Origin: Hyphomicrobium nitrativorans NL23
GTDB taxonomy: Bacteria; Pseudomonadota; Alphaproteobacteria; Rhizobiales; Hyphomicrobiaceae
Direction: 5' to 3'
Length of the DNA: 64,000 nt
Assembly (NCBI RefSeq): GCF_000503895.1
Contig: NC_022997.1
Location: 3,537,821 to 3,601,820, forward strand
Position 1 is the stretch's first letter. Each line of letters starts with the position of its first letter. Below the pieces are notes generated by a model. That model did not search any database, had not been told where the DNA came from, and saw nothing but the letters and a program-made list of their open reading frames with translations. Shown here one piece after another: positions 18,475 through 28,986 of this stretch. Both the position numbers and the translations under genes were made by a program.

Positions 18475-19830
18475 ATGCCCCTCGATCGGCGCACGCTTCT
18501 TTCGACCGGACTTATCGCAACCGGATTCGCCGCAACGACCGCTTCGGCGGGGGCGGGGCCGCGTGCGCGCCCTGAGGCGACGGCTCCATCGGTCTTATCC
18601 GTTGCGCCGACGAGCGGCGACCAGACGGCAGAGGTGCAGGCCGCCATCGACAAAGCGGCCGAACGCGGCGTGCCCGTGGTTCTCGCGCCGGGGCGGTTCC
18701 AAGTCGGCGCGCTGACGCTGCGGCCGCGGAGCCACCTGATCGGGACGCCGCGCCAGAGCGTGCTGCAATTCATCGGCGGCGCAACGTTTCTCGCCGCCGA
18801 GGGCGCGCCCGACGTGCGCCTCGAAGGCCTTGTCGTCGACGGTGACCGGCTGGCGATGGACGCGGCGCGTGCGACCTCGCTGATCGCGCTCGTCGATTGC
18901 GAGGCGTTCGTGCTCTCGGATGTTGTCGTGCGGGAGGGTTTGCTCAACGGCATCGGGCTTACGCGCTGCTCCGGCCGCGTCAACGACTGCACGATTGCCG
19001 GCATGTCGGACGCCGGGCTTCTCAGCCTCGACGCTCGCGGCCTCGATATCGCGCACAATTTCGTCACCGATTGCGCGAACAACGGCATCCAGGTCTGGCG
19101 CAGCGCGCCCGGCGACGATGCCACCATCATCTCGGGCAACCGCATCGAACGTATCGCCGCAAAGGGCGGCGGCACCGGACAGAACGGAAACGGCGTCAAC
19201 GTCTTTCGCGCGGGCGGGGTGCTGGTCGCGAACAACCGCATCACGGACTGCGCCTATACCGCCATCCGCGGCAACGGCGCGGACAACATCCAGATGATCG
19301 GTAATTCGTGCTCGAAGGCCGGCGAGGTGGCGCTCTATGCGGAGTTCGCCTTCGAGGGCGCGCTGATCTCCGGCAATGTCGTCGAGAAGGCCGCGAGCGG
19401 CATTTCCGTGACCAACTTCAACGAGGGGGGCCGCCTCGCTGTCGTGCAGGGCAACCTGATCCGCGACCTGTTCCGGCGCGAGCACGAGATCGTGGACGTG
19501 CGCGGGATCGGGATCGGGATCGAGGCCGACACAGTCGTCTCCGGCAATGTAATCGAGAACGCGCCATCAGCAGGGATCAGCGCGGGCTGGGGGCCTTACC
19601 TGCGCGACGTTTCCATTACGGGGAACCTGATCCGCAACGCCGGTATCGGGATCGCGGTCTCGTCCGACGCGGCAGGCGGCGCGTGCCTGATCAGCAACAA
19701 CATGATTTCCCGCACGCAGAATGGCGCGATCAGGACCATGGACCACGCCGTTCCGCACGGGCCGGATCTTGCGTCCGCCGACGCGCAGCCGCCCGCACGC
19801 ATCGTCGTCAGCGGCAACGTTGCGGTGTAG
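18475..19830 (+). CDS. Tat-exported right-handed beta-helix repeat protein (TIGR03808-like)
   Basis: A 451-residue protein with a twin-arginine signal (MPLDRRTLLSTG, then a weakly hydrophobic Ala/Gly stretch). After VAPTSGDQTAEVQAAIDKAA, a pectate-lyase-like opening, the protein has many degenerate repeats of the form I-S-G-N-hh-x-N, as in parallel beta-helices. This matches a family of Tat-exported repeat proteins known in Hyphomicrobiales, whose substrate is unknown. The ATG at 18475 has GGAG nine bases upstream; the frame is open far upstream over pcp, which is not used. Confidence 0.88.
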   Translation: MPLDRRTLLSTGLIATGFAATTASAGAGPRARPEATAPSVLSVAPTSGDQTAEVQAAIDKAAERGVPVVLAPGRFQVGALTLRPRSHLIGTPRQSVLQFIGGATFLAAEGAPDVRLEGLVVDGDRLAMDAARATSLIALVDCEAFVLSDVVVREGLLNGIGLTRCSGRVNDCTIAGMSDAGLLSLDARGLDIAHNFVTDCANNGIQVWRSAPGDDATIISGNRIERIAAKGGGTGQNGNGVNVFRAGGVLVANNRITDCAYTAIRGNGADNIQMIGNSCSKAGEVALYAEFAFEGALISGNVVEKAASGISVTNFNEGGRLAVVQGNLIRDLFRREHEIVDVRGIGIGIEADTVVSGNVIENAPSAGISAGWGPYLRDVSITGNLIRNAGIGIAVSSDAAGGACLISNNMISRTQNGAIRTMDHAVPHGPDLASADAQPPARIVVSGNVAV

Positions 19831-19841
19831 CGCGCGGCTTT

Positions 19842-20531
19842 TTACTCCTGCGGCTCGGCCGGGGCCGGAGGATTGGCGCGGATGAGCGTCAGCAGCTCGC
19901 TATCCTTCGAAATCTGCGTCGTGTCGCGGCACTGGTCCTTCGCCTCTTCCGAGCACTCGACCGTCACCGTGTAGGGTACGCCGAAGCGCGTGATCGTGTA
20001 CTCGGCCAGGAAGCCCTCCTCGCCTCCATAATCGGTTTCGTCGAACACCGACACGGCCGGACCGGCGGTCGGCGCCGCGCCTCGGCTCTCGTCCGTGAAA
20101 AGCTCAATGGCGCCTTCCGGGAATTCGTGCTGGACGCGAAGATCGGCGGAGACCGAAACCGTCACATCACCGTAACGTTCGACGAGCTGGTACCAGACGG
20201 GCTCGGCCTCATCCATGACCACGTCGCGCTCGACGGCCGGGCGCGGGCCGATGTTCAACGTCTTTTCCACAATGCCTGGCGTGCTGTCGAAGGCCAGGAC
20301 GGGGAGCTTGAGCTTAGCAAGCTGATCGTCGGCCGTCGGCCCCAGAGACCGCGCCGCGGCATCGCGATGCGCACTGACGAAGCTCTTGATTTCAGGATCG
20401 GACCACTCGACCGCGATGAGCTTGCCCGCTGCCAGAGCGGCCGCGGACCCTGCGAGGATCGCAAGCGTTGACGAGGCGATTGCCGGGGCGGCCAGAGACT
20501 GCACCCGGGCGCACAAGCCCTTGATCGACAT
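19842..20531 (-). CDS. Exported protein of unknown function
   Basis: A 229-residue protein with an N-terminal signal or anchor (about residues 10-36, LAAPAIASSTLAILAGSAAALAA split across an Ala-rich helix). The mature part has alternating acidic and hydrophobic segments and a Cys pair in ECSEEAKDQC that may form a disulfide. The tail is Pro-rich. No family was recognised. It converges on the beta-helix protein gene with 11 bases between the stops. Confidence 0.65.
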   Translation of the reverse strand: MSIKGLCARVQSLAAPAIASSTLAILAGSAAALAAGKLIAVEWSDPEIKSFVSAHRDAAARSLGPTADDQLAKLKLPVLAFDSTPGIVEKTLNIGPRPAVERDVVMDEAEPVWYQLVERYGDVTVSVSADLRVQHEFPEGAIELFTDESRGAAPTAGPAVSVFDETDYGGEEGFLAEYTITRFGVPYTVTVECSEEAKDQCRDTTQISKDSELLTLIRANPPAPAEPQE

Positions 20532-20843
20532 GCGTTCGTTCCCTCAGTTCCTCGGCCGGCTCGCTTCCAACGGGAAGTCTAGCCATGCCGTCCGTTTCCA
20601 ATCAAGCCCGATAGGGGCATCGTCTCTTGCGTGCCACGCTCGGCTGCTCGCGTTCCGTCGGCGGGTTGAAGGGTGGAGCCCCGCATAGTATCTCGACATC
20701 GAGGCTCGCGTTCTCGTGGGCCCGCTCCCGCTTGGCTCGCGTCATTGGGGGGAGCACACCGTCAGTTCTCGTCGTCTGTCACGATCTCCGCCGTACCAGC
20801 AGCTTTCGGCGCGATCGTGACGAAGCGTTGCGTGGAGACCCGC
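20532..20843. other. Divergent intergenic region before the AsmA-like gene
   Basis: The 312 bases separate a minus-strand gene from a plus-strand gene and should hold both promoters. No RNA gene or further coding region was recognised. The AsmA frame stays open through part of it (from 20673), but that part has no signal-anchor character. Confidence 0.4.
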
Positions 20844-22985
20844 ATGGTAGAAGATACCGGAGCGCCAACCGCCTCGGCGGCGGCAGCGGGACCCAGAAAG
20901 CGCAGCAAAGGCTGGCGGATTTTCCGCCTCGTGCTGATCGGCGTCGTCGTCTCGGCGGGATTGCTGCTCGCCTTCCCGCCGCTCGGGCTGATTAAGGACC
21001 AGATCGCCAAGAGCGCGGGCGACGCAATCGGCCGCACAGTGACCATCGGCGAGATGGACTACCGGCTGAACCCGTTCCTCACGCTCGAATTCAAAGACGT
21101 GCGCGTGTCGAACCCACCCGGAATGGCGGAGCGCGACCTGTTTCGCACCGACACCGCCCGCGCGACGGTCGAGTTCTTCCCGCTGCTCAAGGGGCGGGTC
21201 CGGCTGGACAGCCTCGCATTGATCAACCCGCTGCTTTCGCTCGAAGAAGCGGCGGACGGGAGACGGAACTGGGTCGTGACATCGCCAGGCACCGCGCCGG
21301 GCGTCGCGCCGCAGGCAGCGACAGCGACGGTTGCGGAGTTCCGCCCACCCTCCGTCACGACGGTGGAAAACGGTCATGTCACTTATGCGAGCGCCGCGGC
21401 CAGCAGCCAGCACGCGGCGAGCCGGATCAACGGCACCGTGCTGCTCGATCCCGCAACCGGCGGGGCGACGGCAAAAGGCAATCTCGACGCGGGCGGCGAG
21501 ACGGTGACTTTCGATGCCGCGCTCGGCGATTACGACGCGCCCCTGACGGGGGGCTCGTCGTCCCTCAAAGGTTCGCTCGAAGCGCGTCTCCTCAAAGCTA
21601 CGCTCGACGGTGATGCCGCGTTCGCCTCGGACGCCGAATTCATAGGCGGGCTTGCGGCATCGACGCCCTCGCTCATCGATTTCGTGCGTTGGGTCGGCAC
21701 CGACACGGCACCGGGCGGAGAACCGCTCAAAACATCGCTCGAAGGGCACGTCGTCGCTACCACGGGCGACATCGCGTTCACCGACACCGACGTGATGGTC
21801 AACACGACGGCGAGCCGCTTCAACGGCACGCTCTATTTCGCAGGCGAACGGCCGAAAGTCGCGGGCGACATCGCCAGCGAACACATCGACATCGACCGCA
21901 TTCTCGGCACGACGCGGCGGACCTCGTTCATGCCGCTCGAACCCGAGACGACATTCGAGCCGCTCGTGGCACCCGGCTGGGAGCAGCTTCTCGCCGACCT
22001 CAAGGCGCTCGAAGCCGGACCGCAGGCCGCGCCGCAGGCGGCTCCTTCAGCCGTGGCCGCGCCAGCGTGGAGCGAGCAGCCGTTCAATCTCAAGGCGATC
22101 CGCGCGGTCGATCTCGATGTCACGATCCGTGCGATGCAGGTGAGCTACGGCCAACTCGACCTGAAGCACGGCAAGGTCAAGGCCGACATCGCGGACGGCG
22201 TGCTCGACGCGAAAATCGAGGAACTCGCCGTCGGTGCGGGCAACGCGGTCGGTACGCTCAATCTCGACGCGCGCGCAGAGCCGCCGAAAGCCGCCGTCAA
22301 CCTGACGCTTAACAATGTGGCGGCCGAACCGATCGCCATCGAGCTTACCGGCAATCCGCTGCTCAGCGGCACGTCCAATGTCGAGATCAGCGCGACTGCG
22401 GCCGGGCAGAACCAAAGCCAGCTTACGGCGACGCTCGACGGCAAGGCGCGTTTCCAGATGGGGCAGGGCGCGTTGCGTGGCTTCAACGTGCGGCGCATGA
22501 TCTTCGAGTGGTGGAAGAGCTGGACGTTCGATCTCTCGCAACGCACGAGCTTCGAACGGCTCGATGCGCAGTACGACATCCGCCGCGGCATCATGCAAAG
22601 CCGGCCCGGACTTTCGATGGGCGGCCCGGAGGTGGAGATCAACTCGACGGGATCGGTCAACGTGCCGGCGCGCAGCCTGAACCAGGAGATCCGCGTGAAG
22701 GCGATCCCGCCGCCGACGGCGCTGCCGATCCCCGTGCGGATTTCGGGAAGCTGGGCGAGCCCGTCCATCGGGATCGACTGGTGGGGCCTGTTCTCGGCCG
22801 CGCCGGATCTCGGCGGACCGCAGGCGCTTCAGCCCGCACCGGAGCCGCCGCCGGCAGAGGTCGAAGTGGCGATCCGCCGTGTGCTGGCGCTCAACCTTCC
22901 GTCCGACCAACTCTCGCCGCAGGCGCGGGATATGCTCCGCTCTCTGCTGCCGAGGAATGACGATCCGACTGAAGAGTCTCCTTAG
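20844..22985 (+). CDS. AsmA family protein
   Basis: A 713-residue inner-membrane-anchored protein with one N-terminal membrane segment (about residues 26-46) and a large periplasmic part. The start of the domain, [32 protein letters not shown], is the AsmA N-terminal pattern, and the C-terminal part with [14 protein letters not shown] is also typical. AsmA-like proteins are relatives of bridge-type lipid transporters and affect outer-membrane make-up. The ATG at 20844 has GGAG six bases upstream. Codon use is like its neighbours. Confidence 0.9.
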   Translation: MVEDTGAPTASAAAAGPRKRSKGWRIFRLVLIGVVVSAGLLLAFPPLGLIKDQIAKSAGDAIGRTVTIGEMDYRLNPFLTLEFKDVRVSNPPGMAERDLFRTDTARATVEFFPLLKGRVRLDSLALINPLLSLEEAADGRRNWVVTSPGTAPGVAPQAATATVAEFRPPSVTTVENGHVTYASAAASSQHAASRINGTVLLDPATGGATAKGNLDAGGETVTFDAALGDYDAPLTGGSSSLKGSLEARLLKATLDGDAAFASDAEFIGGLAASTPSLIDFVRWVGTDTAPGGEPLKTSLEGHVVATTGDIAFTDTDVMVNTTASRFNGTLYFAGERPKVAGDIASEHIDIDRILGTTRRTSFMPLEPETTFEPLVAPGWEQLLADLKALEAGPQAAPQAAPSAVAAPAWSEQPFNLKAIRAVDLDVTIRAMQVSYGQLDLKHGKVKADIADGVLDAKIEELAVGAGNAVGTLNLDARAEPPKAAVNLTLNNVAAEPIAIELTGNPLLSGTSNVEISATAAGQNQSQLTATLDGKARFQMGQGALRGFNVRRMIFEWWKSWTFDLSQRTSFERLDAQYDIRRGIMQSRPGLSMGGPEVEINSTGSVNVPARSLNQEIRVKAIPPPTALPIPVRISGSWASPSIGIDWWGLFSAAPDLGGPQALQPAPEPPPAEVEVAIRRVLALNLPSDQLSPQARDMLRSLLPRNDDPTEESP

Positions 22986-23092
22986 AGATCAGTCGAAAAT
23001 GGGCGTGCGTTGCCACGGCAAGACAGTTTGGGCATTATCCGGCGGGGGATCCAGATGCACAGCCAAGCTGCAATGGATACAGGGGGTGTGGC

Positions 23093-24712
23093 GTGAGGGT
23101 AGCTCGTGGACTGGCGTTGTGCGCCGTGCCGGTGGCAATCGGCGGCGCGTTGCTCGCGGCCTCGGCACCGACGCATCAGGACCGCGCGCATGCGGCAGGG
23201 CCCAGCGCACCGCCCTCTCATCTCATCGGCCGCGATATCGCGACGTACGCGCTGATCCAGAGCATCGCGGGGCCGGGCCTCGGCGCCGGGACGATGCCGG
23301 GTGTTGCGACACGTAAAGGTCAACCCGCTTTCGATCCGTCTTGTCTTGCCGATAACGGTGGAACAGACGGCGTGCAGCTTGCGCGTTGCAGTCTGCTTCC
23401 ATTGCCGGGCGAAGAGCCATCCGAACCGGAGCCCCCCGGCGGCGGGACGGGCCCGGAAACGCCTCCTCCCTCAAGCGGCGGCCAGACGCCCGAACAGGCG
23501 GGGTTCGCGTACTATCCTCCCGGCAAGATGCACGACAACGATCTGCGTCAAGGCCGCGTGGGCGACCGCTACGTCTATCTGCCGAACATCGTGTTCCCGC
23601 TCAAGCTCGGGCAGGGCCAGTTTCCGCACATGAACTCGCAGATCTTCGGATACGGCGGCGGCGGATGGGGCGGCAAAGGCAAGGCGGGCGGCTCGGAAAG
23701 CGACCGGCGCAACTTCGATCCGCTGCGCCAGCAGGACAATTTCTGCGAGGTGCGCTCGTGGGCGATGCCGATGTGTCCGAGCGGCACGGGCCATCAGGGC
23801 CAGGACATCCGTCCGCCGACGTGGCAGGACAATCATTGGGACGTCATCGCGGCGACCGATGGCACCGTCACCAACGTGACCAGCAATACGACGGTGCAGA
23901 TCAAAGCGCCCGACGGCACCGACTATTACTATCTCCACATGCATCCGCGCTCGATCACCGTGAAGACGGGCGCGAAGGTCAAGCAGGGCCAAGTGCTCGG
24001 CAAGGTCTCCCGCTACATGGGCGGCAAAGTCGGCACGAGCCTGCATCTGCACTTGCAGGTTCGTCAGCGGATTTCCGTCGGCGGCAAGGTGCAGCAGGTT
24101 TACGTGCCGATCTATACGTCGCTGATCGCGGCGCTCCGGCGCGAGAAGGGACTCGAAGCGGGGATCGGAGCGGACGGCAATCTCGCCGTCGACCACCTGC
24201 TCGAAATCGGCGCGCCTAAGCCGCCGCCAACGCCGCAGCCCGAGCCGTCGCCCGAGCCAGAGCCAACGCCTCAACCTGAGCCGGCACCCGAACCAGAACC
24301 CGCGCCCGAACCTGCGCCGCAGCCGGAACCTCAGCCCGAGCCGACACCGGAGCCTGGACCTACGCCTGAGCCCGAACCTCAGCCGGAACCCACACCGACG
24401 CCGGAGCCGGAGCCCGAACCGCAGCCTCAGCCTCAGCCCGAGCCTGAGCCGACCCCGGAACCGGAGCCACAACCGGAGCCCGCTCCGACGCCAGAGCCAG
24501 AGCCGGAACCGACACCTGCGCCTGCGCCGGAGCCTGAACCCGCGCCGCCGGCCGAAGAACAAGGCTGGTGGGATTGGATCAAGGGCTGGTGGCCGTGGGG
24601 CGGCTCGCAAGAGCCTGCCTCTGGAGTTCAGCCTACACCGCCCGCGCAACCGTCCGAAGACGGCTGGTGGGAGCGCATCAAGAAGAACTGGGGCGAGCGG
24701 CTGGGCTACTAG
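23093..24712 (+). CDS. Secreted M23 family metallopeptidase with Pro/Glu repeat and Trp-rich tail
   Basis: A 539-residue exported protein starting at a GTG with AGGGGG upstream. After a signal peptide ([18 protein letters not shown]) comes an M23/LytM-type domain with all four zinc and catalytic residues: His234 and Asp238 in GHQGQDI, and His318 and His320 in LHLHLQV. This family cuts peptide cross-links of peptidoglycan, or glycine-rich peptides. Residues about 377-487 are an uninterrupted Pro-Glu repeat, followed by a [13 protein letters not shown] segment and a WWERIKKNW segment. The gene is 51 bases upstream of the S8/M4 protease gene, probably one operon. Confidence 0.88.
   Translation: MRVARGLALCAVPVAIGGALLAASAPTHQDRAHAAGPSAPPSHLIGRDIATYALIQSIAGPGLGAGTMPGVATRKGQPAFDPSCLADNGGTDGVQLARCSLLPLPGEEPSEPEPPGGGTGPETPPPSSGGQTPEQAGFAYYPPGKMHDNDLRQGRVGDRYVYLPNIVFPLKLGQGQFPHMNSQIFGYGGGGWGGKGKAGGSESDRRNFDPLRQQDNFCEVRSWAMPMCPSGTGHQGQDIRPPTWQDNHWDVIAATDGTVTNVTSNTTVQIKAPDGTDYYYLHMHPRSITVKTGAKVKQGQVLGKVSRYMGGKVGTSLHLHLQVRQRISVGGKVQQVYVPIYTSLIAALRREKGLEAGIGADGNLAVDHLLEIGAPKPPPTPQPEPSPEPEPTPQPEPAPEPEPAPEPAPQPEPQPEPTPEPGPTPEPEPQPEPTPTPEPEPEPQPQPQPEPEPTPEPEPQPEPAPTPEPEPEPTPAPAPEPEPAPPAEEQGWWDWIKGWWPWGGSQEPASGVQPTPPAQPSEDGWWERIKKNWGERLGY
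24221..24550 (+). repeat. Pro-Glu coding repeat inside the M23 gene
   Basis: About 110 codons encode an irregular run of P-E-P with Gln, Thr or Ala as the fourth member ([17 protein letters not shown] and variants). The DNA unit is a degenerate six- or twelve-base repeat (cc-gag-cc) that could slip in replication. The peptide would be an extended, acidic, rigid spacer of the kind that spans periplasm or cell wall. Confidence 0.9.
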
Positions 24713-24763
24713 CGCCTCGCCTCTCTGTCCGCTTCCCTTTCCGTTGTATCAGGAGCCGCAACG

Positions 24764-27700
24764 ATGCCGAGACATACGCCGGGATACGCCGTGGCGATGC
24801 TCATGGCGCTTACTGTGCCGATCCTTTCGACGGCGGAAGCGCAACTTCCGCCCTCGCAGTACGACCGGCTGCAGCGCACGCTCGAAGAGCGCTTCGCGCC
24901 GCCGAAGCAGCAACGGCCGAGAGCGCCCGCCACCGGCGGCACGTCCGGTTCGACGGGCGATTTCATCTATGTCGAGCCCGACGGCAAGGCGAAGCAGACG
25001 ACGCCCGCGCCTCTCCCGAAGCGCTCCGACGTAAGCTCCGACGGGAGTTGGGGCAAATCGATCTATTCTTTCTTCGCAACCCGCCTCGGCGGGGCTACGA
25101 GGCAAACGGAAGTGGCCGACGTGCGCGTGGCGGAAGGCCCCGCGCGAGCGGAACCTGCCGAGGCCGTGCAAGAGACCGAAGCGGATTCCAAGACCGAAGA
25201 GGTGCGCCAGCGCTCCCGCGAGCGGCGCGCCGAGCGGAACCGCGAACGGCGGCGCTATCATCGACGTCCGGAGCGCGGCACGGGCGAGCGTCACCGCCAC
25301 CGCGTGCCCGTCGCCAAGCCGAACAGCTACGTCATCCAGCTTGCGCCCGACGCCGCGGCCGACGACATCGACTCGTTGCTCACGAAATACGGGCTCACCG
25401 TTACCAAAATGATCGCCCCTCTCGGCGTGCTCACCGTCGAACTCGATCCCGCCGCGGTGCGCCGCGAGGCCGCGCGTGCCGCGCCGGAGCCTGCGATCCA
25501 AGATACCAAGACGCAGCTTCAGTCCATTCTCGAACCGCCGCTGATCCAGGAGCTGCGCGAGGAGAAGATCGTCGACGCCGCGTTCGTCAACTCGGTGATG
25601 GAAGCCCGCCATCTTCCCGGCCCGACCGGGGCTTCGATCACAGTCGATAACGAAGTGTTCTCGTGGCGCTGGAACGCAGGGGCTGGCGAGGACGGAAACT
25701 GGGGACTGAAACAGATCCGCGTGCCGCCCGTCTGGACCGTGCTCAAACGCCATCGCGAGGCCAATCCGGATGCGTTGCGCCCGAAGATCGGCATCGTGGA
25801 CGGCGGTTTCGCGACCGATCCCGCCGTGTCATTCGCGTCCATGCAGAACGTGCGCCCGCTCGCGACGCATCAGGCCGGTTGCGGCACGCATCACGGGATG
25901 CACATCGCCGGTATCATCGGCGCACGCCAGAGCGGGCGGCCGGGCATCGACGGCATCATTCCGGACGCGCGCATCGACGCGATTGCGATCGACGACGCCA
26001 TCGTCGGAGATTCGGGCATCGTCGGCATCGACGCGGGCTGGCAGGTGCACGCGCTTCTGTTCGACGATGTGCTCGCGCGGACGCTCGACTACGTCTATGC
26101 GGACCTTTTGAAACCCGACAACCTGCGCGTCATCAACATCAGCCTGGGCTACAATTTCGTGGCGTCGAACCTGCTCGGCGACGCGCATCCGCAGGATGTG
26201 CCGGGGCTCGGGTTGCACATCATGCATCAGGCGAACCTGATCCGGCTGATGGCGAGCCGGGTGCAGGAGAACGTGCTGTTCGTGGTGGCGGCGGGCAACG
26301 ATTCCGACGGCCGCGAGGACCCCATCGAAGCCAAATGGGCGTCTCCCTTCGCCTGGGCCGGCACACAGCGCTCGGCGGCCGGCGAAACGCCGTCCAACAT
26401 TCTGGTCGTCGAAGCGATCGACCGGGACGGGCTTCGCGCCGACTTCTCGAACACGGGCGGGCACGTCTCGGCGCCTGGTGTCGACATCATGAGCACACTC
26501 GACGCGAACCGGATGCCATTCGGCGTGTGCAGCGGAACCTCGCAGGCCGCACCGCACGTGGCCGCGCTCGCCACCATCCTTTTCGAACTCGCACCCGACA
26601 AATCGCCTGCGGACATTGCGCGCATTCTGCGCGAGACCGGCACGCCGCCTGAAGAAGACGAGGAGAACGCGCCCACCATCGACGCGTTCGACGCCGTCGT
26701 CGCGCTGGCGCCCGACAAGGCCCGCCTCGTAGCCGACCTCGACGGCGACGGCGTGGTCGGCCCGAACGATCTCGCGCTGTTCCAGCGGCATCTCGAAAAG
26801 GTCGCGACGGCAGCAACGGCCAACACCACCTTTGCCGAGGACCTCAACGGCGATGGCGTGATCGACGACAACGAGTGCTTCTGGCCCAGGATCGACCTCA
26901 ACGGCAGCGGGCATGGTGCGCTCGCGTCGCGAGATGCGCGGAAAATCGGCGGGGCCGACCTCACCGATCTCGCTGTGATCGAACTCTTCTGGTCCGATCC
27001 GGCAGTTCCGTTCGGCACGGCAATCGCCGCTTCCGGCCTTGCGACGCCAGCCGAGATCTACACGGTCGCGGAACTCGACCCGGCTCCGATCACGCAGTGC
27101 CGCCGCACGATCGGGCCCGATCTCACAGTTGCGGACGCCACGCCGGTCACGCCGGGCTCCGGCACCTCGACAGCGCTTGCAGCCACGGCCAGTGGCGCGA
27201 CAGGCGGCGTCGCGGATGCCAAAGCCGTTCGCGCCGACGTCGAAAAAGCCATCGCGGAGTTGCGTAAGACCCATCCCAACCTGCGCGTTACGCTCGATCC
27301 GAAGACGGGACTGCCGAGTTCCGTCATGGGCATCTCGCCGCTTCCGGGCACGACGTCCATCGGCGCGGGCCGCACGGGCGACCTCACGGAGGAAGAGGTC
27401 AAGAGGGCGGTCGATGCCTACTTCGGGCAAGGCGGACTTGGCTCGCTTCATCCGTCGCGGAACACGCGCGTGACCTCCGAATACCTCGGCCGCCGCAAAG
27501 ACCCCGACTTCCCGGATCGCTACGTTGCCGACGTGGAGCAGCGGATCGACGGTGTGCCGGTGTTCGGTTCACAGGCCAAGCTCACGGTCTCGCGCGCGCT
27601 CGGGGTGACGAAATACAGCGGCACGACGTCCAACGTCGCAATCGAGACGACGACGCCGAAGATTGCGGAAGGCGAGGCCATCGCGGCCGCGCGCGCCAAG

Positions 27701-28912
27701 TTGGCAGAGGTGCTGCGCAGCTCGCCGGATGCGTCGCGTGCATTCCCGCTGGCGCCGAACCCGGAGAAGGTCGAGGTCGGAAAGCCCGATCTCATCGTGT
27801 TCGATCCGGCGCTGGTCGGAAAAGTTCAGGATGGCGGGCGCACGCGGCTTGCGTGGCTGGTCTCCATCGACGCATTCCGCATCTTCGTGGACGCGGAGAC
27901 GGGCGAGCCATTTTACTATTATCGCGATCAGCCATCGGGGATGCTGAGGCGCATCTACGATCTCGGACAGAATACGACGTTCCCGGGTGCGACCGCGATT
28001 GACGAGAAGGAACGGCGGCGAACGGAAAAACTCTCGCCGGAGGCGCTGATTGCGTTTCGGAACGCCGGTATCGTGCGCGACTACTTTTTCATCACCTTCG
28101 GCCGCAACAGCTTCGACGACAACGACGGCAGCGGTGGTGCACCGCTCGAAGCCTATGTCCGCTACGGAGAGACAAAAAACGCCTACTGGTGCACGGGCAA
28201 ATCCTATGGCTGTCCCGGCGCCAACGTGATGGTGTACGGGCCCGGCTATGCGGATGCCCTCGATATCGTCGCGCACGAGATGACGCACGGCGTCATCGTG
28301 CACGAGAAGAACCTGCTCTATCTCAACGAGCCGGGTGCGGTGAACGAGTCTCTTGCCGACATCTTCGGCGCGCTCATCGAGCTGGAGTTCAAGGGAGAGG
28401 CCGGGAACTGGCTGATCGGCGAGCGGACGCCGGGCTTCTCCGTCACGTCGCCGCTGCGCAGCCTCGCCGATCCGAACTTGCGGAATGTGCAGGGCCAATC
28501 GATGTTCGACCGGACGCAGCGGTACTCGCTCGCCAATCGCGGGCAGCCGGACCATTACAGCGAAGTTCTGACGCCCGCCGACACCATGTGCGGCTCCACC
28601 GCCTATAACGATAACGGCTGCGTGCACTTCAATAGCGGCATCCTGAACAAGATGGCCTACCTCACCTCCGAGGGCGGCACGCATCGGGGCGTCACGGTGC
28701 GCGGCATCGGGCGCTACAAGCTCGCGCGGATCACGTATCGCGCGATGACGGTCGGACTCAATCGCAGCTCGACGCTGTCGCACGCCGCGAATGCGTTCGT
28801 CGAAGGATGCTTCGAGCTTGCGAGCGGCGAGATCGGCGGGCTGGTCCCGGCGGACTGCGAGCAGGTGATGGCGGCGCAACGCGCCGTCGGTCTCGACGTG
28901 CCGTCGAGCTGA
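24764..28912 (+). CDS. Giant secreted protease: S8 subtilisin + dockerin-like loops + FTP propeptide + M4 thermolysin
   Basis: A 1382-residue exported protein. Order: signal peptide (1-26); low-complexity, very basic linker (about 140-185); inhibitor-like region VIQLAPDAAADDIDSLL; S8 domain with Asp346, His377 (HHGMHIAG), Asn512 and Ser593 (GTSQAAPH); two EF-hand/dockerin-like calcium loops at 658-669 and 693-704; FTP/PepSY-type propeptide (about 820-1060); M4 domain with HEMTH (His1171, Glu1172, His1175), third zinc ligand Glu1195 in NESLADIFG, and Asp1283/His1288 in DNGCVHFNSG. Spacing of all active-site residues fits the reference enzymes. Both proteases should be active and each carries its own pro-region. 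It follows the M23 gene in a probable operon. Confidence 0.92.
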   Translation: MPRHTPGYAVAMLMALTVPILSTAEAQLPPSQYDRLQRTLEERFAPPKQQRPRAPATGGTSGSTGDFIYVEPDGKAKQTTPAPLPKRSDVSSDGSWGKSIYSFFATRLGGATRQTEVADVRVAEGPARAEPAEAVQETEADSKTEEVRQRSRERRAERNRERRRYHRRPERGTGERHRHRVPVAKPNSYVIQLAPDAAADDIDSLLTKYGLTVTKMIAPLGVLTVELDPAAVRREAARAAPEPAIQDTKTQLQSILEPPLIQELREEKIVDAAFVNSVMEARHLPGPTGASITVDNEVFSWRWNAGAGEDGNWGLKQIRVPPVWTVLKRHREANPDALRPKIGIVDGGFATDPAVSFASMQNVRPLATHQAGCGTHHGMHIAGIIGARQSGRPGIDGIIPDARIDAIAIDDAIVGDSGIVGIDAGWQVHALLFDDVLARTLDYVYADLLKPDNLRVINISLGYNFVASNLLGDAHPQDVPGLGLHIMHQANLIRLMASRVQENVLFVVAAGNDSDGREDPIEAKWASPFAWAGTQRSAAGETPSNILVVEAIDRDGLRADFSNTGGHVSAPGVDIMSTLDANRMPFGVCSGTSQAAPHVAALATILFELAPDKSPADIARILRETGTPPEEDEENAPTIDAFDAVVALAPDKARLVADLDGDGVVGPNDLALFQRHLEKVATAATANTTFAEDLNGDGVIDDNECFWPRIDLNGSGHGALASRDARKIGGADLTDLAVIELFWSDPAVPFGTAIAASGLATPAEIYTVAELDPAPITQCRRTIGPDLTVADATPVTPGSGTSTALAATASGATGGVADAKAVRADVEKAIAELRKTHPNLRVTLDPKTGLPSSVMGISPLPGTTSIGAGRTGDLTEEEVKRAVDAYFGQGGLGSLHPSRNTRVTSEYLGRRKDPDFPDRYVADVEQRIDGVPVFGSQAKLTVSRALGVTKYSGTTSNVAIETTTPKIAEGEAIAAARAKLAEVLRSSPDASRAFPLAPNPEKVEVGKPDLIVFDPALVGKVQDGGRTRLAWLVSIDAFRIFVDAETGEPFYYYRDQPSGMLRRIYDLGQNTTFPGATAIDEKERRRTEKLSPEALIAFRNAGIVRDYFFITFGRNSFDDNDGSGGAPLEAYVRYGETKNAYWCTGKSYGCPGANVMVYGPGYADALDIVAHEMTHGVIVHEKNLLYLNEPGAVNESLADIFGALIELEFKGEAGNWLIGERTPGFSVTSPLRSLADPNLRNVQGQSMFDRTQRYSLANRGQPDHYSEVLTPADTMCGSTAYNDNGCVHFNSGILNKMAYLTSEGGTHRGVTVRGIGRYKLARITYRAMTVGLNRSSTLSHAANAFVEGCFELASGEIGGLVPADCEQVMAAQRAVGLDVPSS

Positions 28913-28986
28913 TCGCAGCGCCTGCGGAAAAGAGAACCGGCCGGAGAGGTTGATCCTCCCCAGCCGTCATTCTTGAAAAATGCGTC

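Noticed and set aside
24221-24550. Possible CRISPR-like or tandem DNA repeat
   Set aside because: The repeat is irregular, in frame, and encodes P-E-P units inside a real gene; there are no spacers.
23471-24649. Minus-strand Arg/Leu-repeat frame opposite the Pro/Glu repeat
   Set aside because: Produced by the reverse complement of the repeat; no start signal or domain.
26735-26880. Dockerin-like loops taken as a sign of a cellulosome
   Set aside because: No cohesin, scaffoldin or cellulase is present; the loops are more likely calcium-binding stabilisers in a protease.
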